Source of the DNA: Branchiostoma belcheri
Taxonomy: Eukaryota; Chordata; Leptocardii; Amphioxiformes; Branchiostomatidae
DNA: 64,000 bases
NCBI RefSeq assembly: GCF_001625305.1
Contig: NW_017802480.1
Span: forward strand, 799,787-863,786
Reading direction: 5' to 3'
Notes under the pieces: model-generated
Database searches by the model: none
Seen by the model: only the letters and a program-made list of their open reading frames with translations
What the model was told of the DNA's origin: nothing
Translations under genes and position numbers: made by a program
Shown: one piece after another, positions 32,117 through 43,485 of the stretch
How positions within the stretch are numbered: position 1 is the stretch's first letter
Layout: every line of letters starts with the position of its first letter

Positions 32117-32305
32117 TAGCCTCCATAGCATGCCAAAAACTGGGGGTTTTGGGGGTCTTCAGGGTCTTTGGGAGCTTTTATGTGCTATTTTCTGATTGCA
32201 TATAGACAACATAGCCAGCCTGATTGAATTACCCCCGTTTTTAGAACTGGGCTGATCAGAAAACAGCCAAAGACCACCAGTTCTATACGCCTGCTACGAA
32301 GACTA
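32117..32305. mobile_element. MITE family B, copy 3
   Basis: TAGCCTCCATAGCATGCC...CCTGCTACGAAGACTA. It is flanked by an unusually long imperfect direct repeat: ATTGTTCTCCGTAGTACCGAATA on the left (32093-32115) and ATTGTTATCCGTAATACCGA... (32306-32328) on the right. Confidence 0.85.
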
Positions 32306-32328
32306 ATTGTTATCCGTAATACCGAATA

Positions 32329-32871
32329 GCTGAGGAGCATGGTATCTGTTTGCTTGTCAAATAAAGGAAGGTTTGATTGCGCTCTAATTTGTTCCTTCAC
32401 TTTTACTCCTAACTTCCTGGCAAACAGACTTGCGTCATCAGGCATGACTGTGCAATCAACTTTCTCACACGACACTCGGCAGCTAAATACGACTTTGTAA
32501 TCCTATAGTTGGTAGGACAAATTATCTAACACCGTGTTCGTTCGTCCTCATTTGCAAATTAAGTTTTCATTTGCATAATTTGCATATAACTATGTACAAC
32601 TCTCTCTACAGCTACCTACATACCAAAAATTATGAAAATACGTTGTTCCTATCTGGACTTATTGGCTTTTAATTCAGAAAGTCCCCTGCCGTTCCATCAG
32701 GATCTGATCAGGACAGAAACACATTCATTTTAATCATTTAAAGCCAACTCTATTCTATCATCTTTTATTCCATTTTGAGTGAAGTTGTCAGCTTTTCTCA
32801 GAAGTTGTTGTCCTCGTTATACGTGCATATTTCACTCCGCTAGACATGATCTACAGGTGCTGTAGAAGCAT
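32329..32871. other. No gene seen
   Basis: A 96-codon minus ORF (32185-32475) overlaps the MITE and has no domain. Confidence 0.4.
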
Positions 32872-33265
32872 GACCCAGTTCTGGCCGTGACATGACGTCC
32901 TTATCGCTAACTGCCTCCTGTCGCTCTGACTGGGTCAGCTCGGTCACGGCCCGGCTGACCACATGCACACTCTCATAACAGAGGGTCTGCATGGGGGGAC
33001 CCAGTTCTGGCCGTGGCTGCCTGCTGTCGGTCTGACGGGGTCAGCTCGGTCACGGCCCGGCTCACGCTAACTTAGCGCAGCCCAGCTGACCACATGCACA
33101 CTCTCATAACAGAGGGTCTGCATGGGGGGACCCAGTTCTGGCTGTGACTGCCTCCTGTCGGTCTGACGGGGTCAGTTCGGTCACGGCCCTGCTCACGCTA
33201 ACTGAGCGCAGCCCAGCTGACCACATGCACACCCTCACGGCAGAGGGTCTGCATGGGGGGATCCT
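32872..33265. repeat. Three-unit tandem repeat, ~127-130 bp
   Basis: Units start at 32872, 32999 and 33129. Each has GACCCAGTTCTGGC, GGGTCAGCTCGGTCACGGCC, CTGACCACATGCACAC and CAGAGGGTCTGCATGGGGGG. Units 2 and 3 also have CTCACGCTAACT.AGCGCAGC. It is GC-rich compared with its surroundings. Confidence 0.85.
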
Positions 33266-33718
33266 GGAAACGCTTGACAGTGAATTTTATCGGAGATATG
33301 ACGGTTTAAATGGCTTGTTACGCTTCACGGTAAACCACATACAGACCCTCGCGTTATAAATAGCACATCAGTCTTCAGTATGTGTGTGTCGTGTCGTCCG
33401 GAAGCGTCTTCCAACCCTACCACGTCTTCAAGAAAGAAAAGGGACCTGTCTCTTTCAATAGTCGTAATCCTTCCTTTGTCCGTCTCCGAGTGATCGACTC
33501 TGTATGGATCTTAAAGGAATAACACACCTCCCGGAGGTGTCTTTTAAAGAAGGTGTTGAGTGTCTTCGGTGTCTTCAGGAGTCTTGTGAACAGGAGAGAA
33601 GAAGAGTTGTGGGGTCTTCTTGTCATTCACCAGAGGTATAGGTTTTCTTTTCAACTTTGATATCAATAATGGGCTAGGTTGATAATAGATTATGGTCCTG
33701 ATGACTCATTTTGTGATA
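33266..33718. other. No gene seen
   Basis: No supported ORF. Confidence 0.4.
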
Positions 33719-33812
33719 GCCTGGGTGGTAGGCCCCTAGCACACAGGGCACAAAGTATCTCATATATCTCAGATACTTTGTGTCCAGTGTGCTATGGGTC
33801 TGGCACCCAGGA
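33719..33812. mobile_element. Hairpin MITE family J, copy 1
   Basis: TAGCCTGGGTGGTAGGCCCC...CACAAAGTATCTCA and the near-complement TCTCAGATACTTTGTGTCCA...GTGTGCTATGGGTCTGGCAC...CAGGATA. The second copy is the core of the palindrome at 38555-38710. Confidence 0.75.
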
Positions 33813-34349
33813 TAATTTTGTGAAGGATGTATAGGAACGTTGGCTCTGATGGTCGCTAATAGATAGCCGTGTTAGGACTGTTAGGTATCAAATTGTGTCT
33901 TTAGTGGCTCTCCAGGACATACACGACTTGGTCAATTTGTTGTAAGTACAGGTTGTGTACTCGTGTAGTTTTACCATCACGTAACCTTCACAGATTCTGC
34001 AAAACTTTTTTGAAATCTTGCTCATCGGGATTTTGAGGCATAAAACGTAGTGAACCACTTATAAATGTGACGTTTAGTTGGCAAAATTGCATGCTTGAGT
34101 CTGCGTATTTCTTCAAATTCCCAAATTATCATTGTTAACTATGGAAGACTGGCATAGTGATTTGTAGTAGTTTATTTGTGCTGTCCTGATGTTGTTATTG
34201 TAGACTTTAGCCTGGTTAATGGATTGTCAACAGCATCTCAGTATACATGCGTCTTCGCAAGCCTATATAGGGAGACAGAAACAGAGATAACGACTAAATA
34301 GAGAAATACAATCTGTTCTAAAGCCTCCCTATGGGGTGCACATGATAGG
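33813..34349. other. No gene seen
   Basis: No supported ORF or repeat. Confidence 0.4.
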
Positions 34350-34556
34350 TAGCCACTACCAGGCTTCGGGAGGCGACTTGAAAGAGTAGAAATTGGCCAA
34401 ATAGAGAGATAACATTCCAGGGGAGTTGGTCAGCTCTAGAGTACAGTTTGCCGCAAAATGTACTCTCTAGCGGACCAACTCCCCTGGGATGTTTTCTCTC
34501 TATTTGACCAATTTTTTTACTCTTTTCAGCCGCCTCCCGAAGCCTGGTAGAGGCTA
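34350..34556. mobile_element. MITE family A, copy 6 (full length)
   Basis: TAGCCACTACCAGGCTTCGG...CCCGAAGCCTGGTAGAGGCTA. The core GGGGAGTTGGTCAGCT...AGCGGACCAACTCCCC is intact, giving nested inverted repeats over about 207 bp. ATGATAGG precedes it (34342-34349) and recurs four bases after the end (34561-34568). Confidence 0.85.
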
Positions 34557-34732
34557 CATCATGATAGGCGTACATATGAGCCGATGATACCATGACCTTT
34601 ACCCCCTGTTGCCGTTGCCATGGATACGGGGTGCGTCCCCGGCCGGTGTGGAATTATAATTATTGATACCATACCTTCTGCAAACAACAGATGTCTTCAC
34701 TTTGTCACGCATGCTTTTCCAGCGACGTCTGC

Positions 34733-35100
34733 ATTCCTTTTCACGGTATATCCTTTGCCAATTCTTCTCGGATTTCTTTATGTTATCTAAACAAAGGAAT
34801 AACTTTTAGATATTACAAACACGACGAACACAATGCTTTGTAATCGTATGAAATCATTCCTTTTCACGGTATATCCATTGCCAATTCTTCTCGGATTTCT
34901 TACGTTATCTTACCTAAGAAATAACTTTTAAATATTACAAACACGACGAGCACAATGCTTTGTAATCGTTGAAAGTATTCTTTTTCACGGTAAAACTTTT
35001 GCCAATTCTTCTCGGATTTCTTATGTTATCTTAGCTAAGAATTAACTTTTAAATTTTACAAACACGAATAGCACAATGCTTAGTAATTGCATGAAATAAG
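34733..35100. repeat. Three-unit tandem repeat, ~122 bp
   Basis: Units start at 34733, 34856 and 34977. Each has ATTCCTTTTCACGGTATATC, TTTGCCAATTCTTCTCGGAT, TTCTT.ATGTTATCTTA, AATAACTTTTA and TTACAAACACGACGA.CACA. Confidence 0.85.
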
Positions 35101-35413
35101 TTTACATTTTACAAACAGGAATAGCACATTGCTTTGTCATGATGTGTATGTGTCCAGTGAGTTGTCAGTAAGTAGGTTAAAGACATGATTGTTAACAATA
35201 GCGCTGCGATAATGATGTATATTAGGAGTGACAAAAAAGGTACGCGCTACCTCCTAATTGATAAGTCCGGCTTTTTATTCTGGTTTAAATACAGAAGTGT
35301 TAGGCTATGACACATACTGCATCACCCGCATTCCGAAGCACAAAAACAGACAAAAATGTCTTAAAAGCAAAAAATAATCATATAACACCGCCCTTTACTA
35401 TTACTAAGGGCTC
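35101..35413. other. No gene seen
   Basis: A remnant of the preceding unit (TTTTACAAACAGGAATAGCA) and A/T-rich sequence. Confidence 0.35.
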
Positions 35414-35930
35414 AAAGTATGGATTTCAACAATATCGCTTAGAAGAAAATCCGCCTTGCCTTGTCCTAGCCTCCGTAGCAGGCTTATAGAACTGGGGTTT
35501 GGTGGTCTTCGGCTGTTTTCTGATTAGCCCAGTTCTAAAAACGGGGGCAATTCAACCAGGCCGGCTATGTTGTCTATATGCAATCAGAAAATAGCACATA
35601 TAAAAGGTCCCAAAGACCATGAAGATGCCCCAAACCCCCAGTTTTTGGCATGCTATGGAGGCTAGCCTTGTCCCGTGTGCTTCTGTATTTACCGCCATGA
35701 CTAGATAGAAACGGCGGCTCTGAGACAGCAAACTGACTCATACGGGCGGGGATAAATTAATTAAGACATGGCACAAAGTCTAGATTTCTACAATATCACT
35801 TAGAAGGAAATCCCTTTGCATCACCTGTTTGCTTCTGTATTTACCGCTATGATAGAAAACGGTGGCTCTGAGCCCAAAACCTGACTCATACGGGCGGGGA
35901 TAAATTGATTAAGACTTGCCAGTAAATCTA
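35414..35930. repeat. Two-unit tandem repeat split by a MITE
   Basis: Unit 1 is 35414-35466 plus 35665-35770; unit 2 is about 35771-35928. They share CAAAGT.TGGATTTC, AACAATATC.CTTAGAAG, GTATTTACCGC, GGCTCTGAG and TGACTCATACGGGCGGGGAT. MITE B4 sits inside unit 1 only, so unit 2 acts as a natural empty site. Confidence 0.75.
35467..35664. mobile_element. MITE family B, copy 4, with 9-bp target duplication
   Basis: TAGCCTCCGTAGCAGGCTTA...GCATGCTATGGAGGCTA. The 9 bases GCCTTGTCC stand immediately on both sides. Inserted in inverse orientation relative to copy 1. Confidence 0.9.
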
Positions 35931-36006
35931 CAGGAGTCCCCCGCGGGAAAAAAATGAACCCTACCCGAGCGATCGGATAGCACCATTTCTGTCAGGTAGC
36001 AGAACC

Positions 36007-36252
36007 TAGCCTCCACAGCATGCCAAAAACTGAGAGTTTTGGGGGTCTTCGGGGTCTTTGGGAGCTTTTATGTGCTATTTTCTGATTGCATATTGACAAC
36101 ATAGCCCACTTGGTTAAATTACCCCCGTTGGGCTAATCAGAAAACAGCCGAAGACCACCAAACCCCCAGTTCTATAAGCCCTGAACTGGGCTAATCAGAA
36201 AACAGCCGAAGACCACCAAACCCCCAGTTCTATAAGCCTGCTACGGAGGCTA
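36007..36252. mobile_element. MITE family B, copy 5, with internal duplication
   Basis: TAGCCTCCACAGCATGCC...CTGCTACGGAGGCTA. The 3' segment GGGCTAATCAGAAAACAGCC...CCCCCAGTTCTATAAGCC is present twice in tandem (about 36130-36180 and 36187-36238), lengthening the copy to 246 bp. The flanks GCAGAACC and GCAGAATC resemble an 8-bp duplication. Confidence 0.85.
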
Positions 36253-38410
36253 GCAGAATCTGGTATTCAGGACGATTTACGTGCGGTACGGGGGGTCATC
36301 CTGTCACAACGCGCCTCCAGGCGATCTCACCTTGCGCACAGGTAGGTCACAGGTAACCCACCTGTCTTCACGCAGGTACAAGGTAAAAGGGGAGAGAACA
36401 CCACCACTCGCGCCAGCCCCCACTTAGGTGGTAGAAGCCATAGAAACACCGTTCTAAAGCCGTCCACTATAGGATTTCAGCGGTGTATTTGTTCGCTATT
36501 GTGTTTTGGCGATGGCCTTACAGTCGGGTTGGTGTCATACTACCCTGGAGGGGGGATACCGTTTCTGGTTCTGACGGCTGGGTGAGCGCTATTGTGGGAC
36601 GTGTTTTCACCGTCAATAGCCAGCAGGGCTAGGGAGACCAGCGATAGGAAACGGCCCGCGGGTTGCTCGAGAGAGCGGAAAATATCGGCCTTGGAAGACA
36701 TGGATGGGAACGAAGACTCGAAGGAGGATGTTCCGAAGGAGGTTAGGTACGTGTAAGGCGTCTTGGAAGTTGTCTTGTCAGGTTTAAGTGTGGGGAAAGT
36801 GACGGTTAAGAATGTAGGGTCTGGTAGCAAGGTGTAAAGAGTTGAGGCGAAGAAAATCAGTGATTAGGACCACTTTTACACCAAATTAGCACACAAAGAG
36901 GTCGCTTAAGGCCCTATAGCTATTCCAGATGGTGTACAAATGTTACTAAAGATCATTTTCCTGGTCTGCGTTGCTTGTACAGTTGTGTTTTTTCTGTAAA
37001 GACCGAGCAACTGTCATGACATTTTTTGTCAAGTCCGCGGAAGGTGAATTCACCCTTTGTTTCGCCACCTTTGTTGGACTTTCTCCTTTGTCTTTTACTT
37101 TACCTTGAACTTGGTGGTTGCTAAACCAACCTTAGGTCTGTAGTATCCGTACCACATGTTGTTTTAGTGTAGGGGAATAGGAATTGTCTTTTGAAGATTG
37201 TAGGGTTAGCGAGGTTTGAGTTGTGGTTCGAGTTAGTACGCTGACGGCAAACTTATATGTCTCTCACTGTAAGCGATCCGCTGCGCCATTGTATTTCGGC
37301 ATATCCAACAATGTCGCGGTGTGAGGTTACGCGGGATGTTTGGAACTGTTTGGAGCCGGTGGCGGGTCAGAAAAACTTCCAAGCATTCACGAAATTCAGC
37401 CACACTTTAGCGCGTGGGAAAGTCCTAACATTTTTTCAACGATCCTTGTTCTGAGAGCACTTGTTTTGAAGAGGTGTATGTACGTGTAAACGATCGTGTC
37501 TTCTCGTGTTTAGGGCAGGGTTTGGTGGGAAAGATTACACTAGAGTGTGAGATTACCTTTTTTTCCGGAGAATTGTAAAGATGGCGGATTGGACAGGTAG
37601 TTTTGAGTGTTGGTATAGGACGAAATAGTTTCCTGAGTGCCTTCTAAATAGTTCAAATTCGACAAGTTATGTCTACCTGTAGTACTTCTTTTCCGCATGA
37701 ACTAAAGAAAGTTAGGTATTACCTACAAACATAAGTAGTGCATTGCCCTAGAAGACCACTCAGGGTACCTATAAAATCTGGTCTATGTGGACAGGTGGTC
37801 ACTATTGACAGGATTTTTAACAATGCTTGTATGCATGGAAAATTTATCTGAGGGACTATCAAAAAGTTGTCACATTGGTCAGGTGGTCTTTACGTAGAGC
37901 TGGTCACTTATACAGGTTAGACTGTACGTCTATTCATAATTGCCAACATGGCGTCAGTGGTATCCCATGTCATCTATATCCCTCAAGACACAGTCACATG
38001 CATAGTATGATTTTTTTTTCAGTCGTAGAGTATTTTAGAAGCACCTGCAACAAACTTTTCGGTTGTACGACACATCACAACTGTCCTACGAATGTCCCAA
38101 ACTTGTCGTAATCTTGTCGTAGAACCTATGTGACACATATACAGAACTCGTGGTCTGCATTATCTGGTCCACAACTGTCCTCTCCATTGCGATGCCCTAG
38201 TTTCTCCTTGCACAGTTTCTGACGAAGTGACATGAGCGAAATCCAACCTCCTGCCGGTCTGTCACAGTAATTAGCACAGCTATGTATGGCAGAGGCGCTG
38301 GCTAACAAAACAACGCGGGGAGGCGATATCCTGACATGACTGCTGGTCATGATTTTATGGTTTCGTCTTTCCTTGACTCAGTTTTCTGACAGCAATCATA
38401 TTGGCGCGTG
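36253..38410. other. No gene called; one YY1-like ATGGCGG site
   Basis: A 96-codon minus ORF (36540-36830) and a 94-codon plus ORF (37827-38111) lack recognisable domains. AAAGATGGCGGATTGG at about 37578 resembles a YY1-type promoter/initiator and is followed by ACAG|GTAG, a possible donor. It might be an untracked first exon, but no downstream exon in frame could be identified. Confidence 0.35.
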
Positions 38411-38505
38411 GTAGGTGCTACGATTTTGATACTGTAGAATTTTCAAGCAGACTGTGACAGAACCAACCACTGGCAAGGCTCTAGGGTAGCATTTTCCGTA
38501 TCGAG
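38411..38505. repeat. Dispersed repeat shared with 18876-18980
   Basis: CTACGATTTTGATACTGTAG, CTGTGACAGAACCAACCACT and GCAAGGCTCTAGGGTAGCAT correspond block by block to the 18.9-kb copy. Confidence 0.6.
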
Positions 38506-38554
38506 ACAGCTGAATTTCACAGGACATATGTACCACTATCCCAAGAATACCTAC

Positions 38555-38710
38555 TCCTACGATCGCAAACTGAGGGTATTCTTTAGCCTGGGTACCAAAC
38601 CCATAGCACACTAGACACAAAGTATCTCAGTGAGCACTGAGATACTTTGTCCAGTGTGCTATGGGTTTGGTACCCAGGCTAAAGAATACCCTCAGTTTGC
38701 GATCGTAGGA
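38555..38710. mobile_element. 156-bp near-perfect palindrome containing hairpin MITE J, copy 2
   Basis: Both arms (about 75 bp) read TCCTACGATCGCAAACTGAG...TTTAGCCTGGGTACCAAACC...CACACT...AAAGTATCTCAG. They differ by one base and a two-base indel around a 6-base loop. The inner 100 bp is the J MITE (AGCCTGGGTACC ends). The outer 29 bp of each arm are not part of the copy at 33719. Confidence 0.85.
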
Positions 38711-38739
38711 CGAGCATGTTCTATATTCTATATATGACC

Positions 38740-39045
38740 AGGACCTAAGTCATGAAATGGTAGCTGTTTTGTGTTCATGTATTAAGTCTTAAACAGGACT
38801 TCGTATGCGAGCAAGGTTCGTCCGTTCTTCGGATTATTTCCACGCAATTAGAGAGATAATGAAACCATTATTTCATGGTTTCGTCTTTCCATGGCTCAGT
38901 TTTCTGACAGTAAGTTTAGTCATGAAATTTTCCAGGTTTTGTTTACATATATTGAGTGTTAATTAGGTGTTCGTATGGTGAGCAATGTTTGTCGGTTCTC
39001 TGAATTATTTCCACACAATTAGAGGGATAATGAAACCATCATGAG
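38740..39045. repeat. Two-unit tandem repeat (~180 bp)
   Basis: TTTGTTTACATATATTGAGT and TTTGTGTTCATGTATTAAGT, GAGCAA.GTT.GTC.GTTCT, ATTATTTCCAC.CAATTAGA and GATAATGAAACCAT appear at about 38765-38875 and 38940-39040. TTTTATGGTTTCGTCTTTCC + CAGTTTTCTGACAG also occurs at 38352-38390. Confidence 0.7.
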
Positions 39046-40249
39046 TCGAGTTTTTCACACTAATTACACGTATATGGGTTGATCATCCACGTTTCAATGT
39101 TCTGACCTGAATGTATGAAATGCAAATGGATAATTTGGGCCAGGGGTCTTTTTGAGCAACCTCTTTTCTTCTCAGTCACTAGATAACCATTACGAATTTC
39201 CCATGTTGACTTTGAGTCAATGTTTGTACATGTATAATGTAACATTGGCCAAGAACGACTTTCGCCCCCCCTTCATAATACAATTTTATGAAAATACAAA
39301 ATGTTCTCTTCCTGAATCTAATTTTGAGACAGTTATGGTGTTATGAAGATGTCTCTTGGTTCTCGGTTCATGACCTAATTAGAAATATTCGCACGGGGAT
39401 TTTCGTTTCGTCAGGCAATTACCTGAAAAGCACAATTCATATAATTTTTCGGTTCGCGCGTTTCTAAATACAACGAGATGTAACTATGGCTACAATGTTG
39501 TACACCTGTTTCTTCCATTGTTGGACATAAGTAGGCAGGATTGCCTAACTTGTTATGATAAGGGACAAAGGATTATCTGACGAATTACTAAATAATTCCG
39601 GAGATCTTTCGCGGATTACGATTTGTTGCGTCGCCCCGGGATATCTTTCTTTGTTTTGGTGTATCTGTGAGACGATTTCTCTTTTTAAAACGATTGGCTG
39701 TCCCACATTCTAGCTCTCAGAGAGAACCTCAGACAAGACAGTCTAACATTTCTGTAGTGCCACAGATTCTGAAGTGTTTGAAAGACACATACAACGCAAG
39801 CTTCAAGCTAGGCAAGAGTGGAAGTTGGGTCTACGTCTACAAAACCCTTTGAGGTTTGTCTTTTAATTTTATCACATACATGATATAATCGTAAAGCCAT
39901 GACTTTCGCTGAAAACTTTCACGGCTTTCATAACTTTCGTTCTGTGTTGATTTTTACCTGCTAGGATGACTTTGTTTGTGCACCGTGAGATTTTTTTAAA
40001 ATCTCTTAGTGGATTGTCTCTCATACTAGCACAGAAATCTGAAATACCAGACAGTGTAATGTTTCCTTTGTGTTCACGCAAGCAAGCAAAGGGTAGACGT
40101 TAGAGCCATTACAAAGTGGTGAAATAGTTTCACCACAAATACGTAAGGACTTTCAAGTGAAGATTTTCGTTCCTTTCTAGGCTGAAATTAAGTAGTAAAA
40201 GTGCAATCAAAACTGCATCTTCTTAAGGACCACCTGGCCAATGTGACCA
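39046..40249. other. No gene seen
   Basis: Short ORFs without features. Confidence 0.4.
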
Positions 40250-40312
40250 CTTGTATCTGTATCTGTATAACCAGTAAACCGCCCCTCGTCGTAACACACC
40301 AGCTTCAAGAAA
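40250..40312 (-). repeat. Family D repeat, small partial copy
   Basis: GTATCTGTATCTGTATAACC followed by CGTAACACACCAGCTTC is the inverted 3' end of the 601 and 4005 elements. Confidence 0.55.
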
Positions 40313-40425
40313 TGCTATAGTGAGCACCTGTCCACAGATTCTATTGGTTCCCTGAGTGGTCTTCTTGGGAAAATTTGACTAAAGTAAATATTAATGCACC
40401 TGCCATTGCCATTGTGCTAGCAGAG

Positions 40426-40575
40426 TAGCCTTTATCAGGCTTCAGAAGAGACCGGAAAGAGTAAAAACCCGTAAAATGTGTGTACGTCTTTAGCGAACCA
40501 ATTCCCCTGGTATGTCATCTGTCTATCTGACCAGTGTCAACTCTTTCCAGTCGCTTCTGAAGCCTGGTAGAATCT
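40426..40575. mobile_element. MITE family A, copy 7 (diverged)
   Basis: TAGCCTTTATCAGGCTTCAG...TCTGAAGCCTGGTAGAATCTA with the core TAGCGAACCAATTCCCCTGG. The terminal repeats are mutated at several positions. Confidence 0.7.
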
Positions 40576-43184
40576 ACAGTTGACAGTAGTAAATATTACT
40601 ACACGTGTCAATGTACTATAAGAGCATTTCCTCCCGATCCGTGCAAATGCACACACTACTGAAGAGTAACAAACCCTTCCGGACAGTTCAGTGCACAGGA
40701 GAAAAATTGCGCGGATATTTTCATGACGTGTTGAACCCTGGGAGCTTCGAAAGAACAATGCGTTCGATGACCCCTGACCCCCCTTCCCCTATCTCCTTTC
40801 CGATCATGCTCACACGGGGTAGGAAAAATCTCATTATCTTTTACCCTCAGGTCCTGTATTCTAACTTGCTCTTGAATTCAGAGCAAAGGTGTACAGCCTT
40901 GCATTTCAAGTTGCTCTTGAAGGTACATAATAGCAAGGGTTTTACGTGTCAATGACACCAGCTTGCTTTTTCTTGTTTTATGGTATCTTTATATCTGTCA
41001 TCATATTGAATTTATAGTTGCAGAGAACTTTACCTCTATTTACGGAAATATTGTTTGGGGTGTGTTTGTGTGTGTTTGTATGTATGTGTGGGTTTGCTTC
41101 AGTGAGTTCATACAGTTGGGTGACAACGCGTGGGTGGGGGAATCCTGTAACCACATACCACAAAAGGTCAAACACAGGGCGTTAGGTCCCAGTAGCTGGC
41201 ATAAAGCTGTGTCGATGGGATATGTATTGATCAAAACTCAAATTCACAATAATTTATAAAACAGCATTGAATTTAAAATTGGGACAGACACGTGCGTTTT
41301 TAATATCAGTTACAGTGAAAATATGCTCAGTCTCTCAGTACATAAGCCTTATGATTGAATAATACAGTTTTAATGTTCACACTTTGATATATTCACATGT
41401 GATTGATTTTTAAATGTGATCTCCATACCCATTTCCTCTCATTAAGTCGTAGCAATATCTAGTGATTATGACAATACGTAATACTGAAATATTCTCAATG
41501 TATACCTCTTTCCCCTGATATATATGACTTAACGGAGAATATCAAATTAGATGGAGAAGTCATATTAAAGTACGTACGGATTTACCGTTTTATGAAGGCT
41601 CTGGCGTATTTTTGGCGTGTTTTTAATGCTTTTTACTCAGGCTTTCTTCTTTGCACAAAACCCCCAAACCTCTGCACGTAGAGTACCAGTTTTAGCCCTG
41701 AGCTGTGATTACACCATCTCCCAAAGTACCTCATCATCACGAAGGTCACAGAAAATTGGGCCAATTTTCTCTCACATTACCCGCGCGCTCCCGAGCTGAT
41801 AGCGTCATTACTACCGGTAATCTGCTGTGGAGCTCATCTCTGTCAAATCTGTCCGGAAATAGCACATGTCCATCTGTGTTAGTGGTTCAGAGATTGCCAA
41901 GGTAGCTACAGAAACAGCGGGACTCAATATCTGGGAAGGGTAAGGCTGATTTTGCAGTGAAAATATGTAGTACCTGTATTCCAAATTACGTCTGTGAGGC
42001 TCCTACAAGTTTCTATCATATGGTGTTGTACTGTATTTATTTCTGTTATGTAATCTACAACTTTAGCATCGTATTTTCATGATCACGTACCTGTACAGGG
42101 TTTTTTTCTAGAAAAATTTAGCATGAGGGAGCAGATCGCAAGCATGACAAGGAACGAAGCGACCAAGGGGGGATTAATAAGAGTAGCCACTTAGGGTTCA
42201 ATCTGAAAATTGGTATGAGGGAGCTGGTTGGTTACATGAGGGAACCTTATTCCCCTGTTAATAAAAAAAAACCCTGTTGTATCTTTATACCTGAGCACTC
42301 CCTTCTGATAGTGTCATTACCACCAGTAAGCTTCTGTGGAGCTCATATTGTAGTGGAAATGTGTATCTATACCTGTATGGCTGTATCAATAGCCGGTATA
42401 ACCCACCATGTAATTTAGCATTCAAAGCTCAATTTTCTGTACAATATCGTTTTAGCGAGTTCCACTCTACGACTTTCTTTACATTACCTATCCTTGTCTA
42501 AACTGACCCCATCTTGTTAACCATCATCATTATCATCATCGGTCGGCTGCAAGAGCCCTCCACTTCCCCTTGTCACTAGCAAGCTAACTGCTTTATCGAC
42601 AGTTGGTTGTAGTCGTCTCCCAAAAGTTTGTTTACTACCTTCACCCTGTAAGTTCCAGACTGCGTAAACAGAGAGGGTCCCGGCTTGTGTGTGCGTGCGG
42701 GTACATATGATAGTAGACTTGGTCCCTGATCACCCCCCACTCTCACCGTCTCACCTCCTAAATCCTCCCAAACATTAGAACACGGCCGTGTCTCTGTAAC
42801 ATGAAAAGGAGTTTACACCTCGCCAGCTCTAAATCTTCTTATTTCGGAGGTTACTCTGATCCTATTCGCGATCCCCTTTTTCCGAGTTTATGTTTGGGGG
42901 TTGTGTCATACATACTAATCAACTCTGACAGAGGTTAGGTGTTGTTGTAGTCTCAAAAAGACTCCAATATATATGTGTAGCTGGAAAAGAGTAGACATTG
43001 CCGGCGAAGTAGACTGAATGGTATGCCAAAGGACATAGCCTTTGGGAGGGGGGGGGTGTATTTTCTGTGCCTGTGTGTTAGCTAGCGTATTCCATATTCT
43101 CTTGCTGATAAATGTGATGGGTTCTCTAAACCAACAATATGTAACAATCAACAATTCATCCTCTTGACTTAAGAGGCAACGAAA
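40576..43184. other. No gene seen over 2.6 kb
   Basis: The 116-codon ORF at 40605-40955 and the 98-codon ORF at 40963-41259 show no domain. 41590-41650 resembles the interior of the GATCTGCTTGGAGATTA MITE family. 42340-42410 has a family D remnant (ACCTGTATGGCTG..., AGCCGGTATAAC). The 5' UTR exon of the FAM124 gene must lie here or further upstream but cannot be placed. Confidence 0.4.
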
Positions 43185-43370
43185 AGTTCCGTAGCCTTTT
43201 TCAGGCCATAGGGGCAGTGGATTGTTAGTCCACCGTGTCTAGCGATAGAGCGCGGTATTGGAGGGTGGAGCCCATCCCTCTCCTTCCATTGTCTTTTACC
43301 TTCCCAAATGAAGTCAGGTACCCATTTTGCACCTGGGGGAGTGAGGAATGTGTCGTGAGATCCTCTTAAC
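43185..43370. mobile_element. Possible SINE remnant
   Basis: GTCCACCGTGTCTAGCGATA...GGAGCCCATCCC is followed by AAGTCAGGTACCCATTTTGC, ACCTGGGGGAGTGAGGAA. The last block has the look of a conserved SINE body. No clear Pol III boxes, so this is tentative. Confidence 0.3.
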
Positions 43371-43485
43371 TACCTTCACGTAAACGTCACACAATCCTGT
43401 TGTTATTGTTACGTTTGTCTGTAATCACAGCTTACCAACTGTTTTCTTTTATTTCCTGTCCAGGGGCGGATCCGTCAACGGCAAG

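Noticed and set aside
36540-36830. 96-codon minus ORF with a possible signal-like segment
   Set aside because: No recognisable domain, splice sites or repeat of the pattern; cannot be distinguished from chance.
1-43000. Reverse transcriptase, integrase or transposase genes
   Set aside because: Looked for in the ORFs of the repeat-rich part; none shows RT, DDE or tyrosine-recombinase motifs, so all elements seen are non-autonomous.
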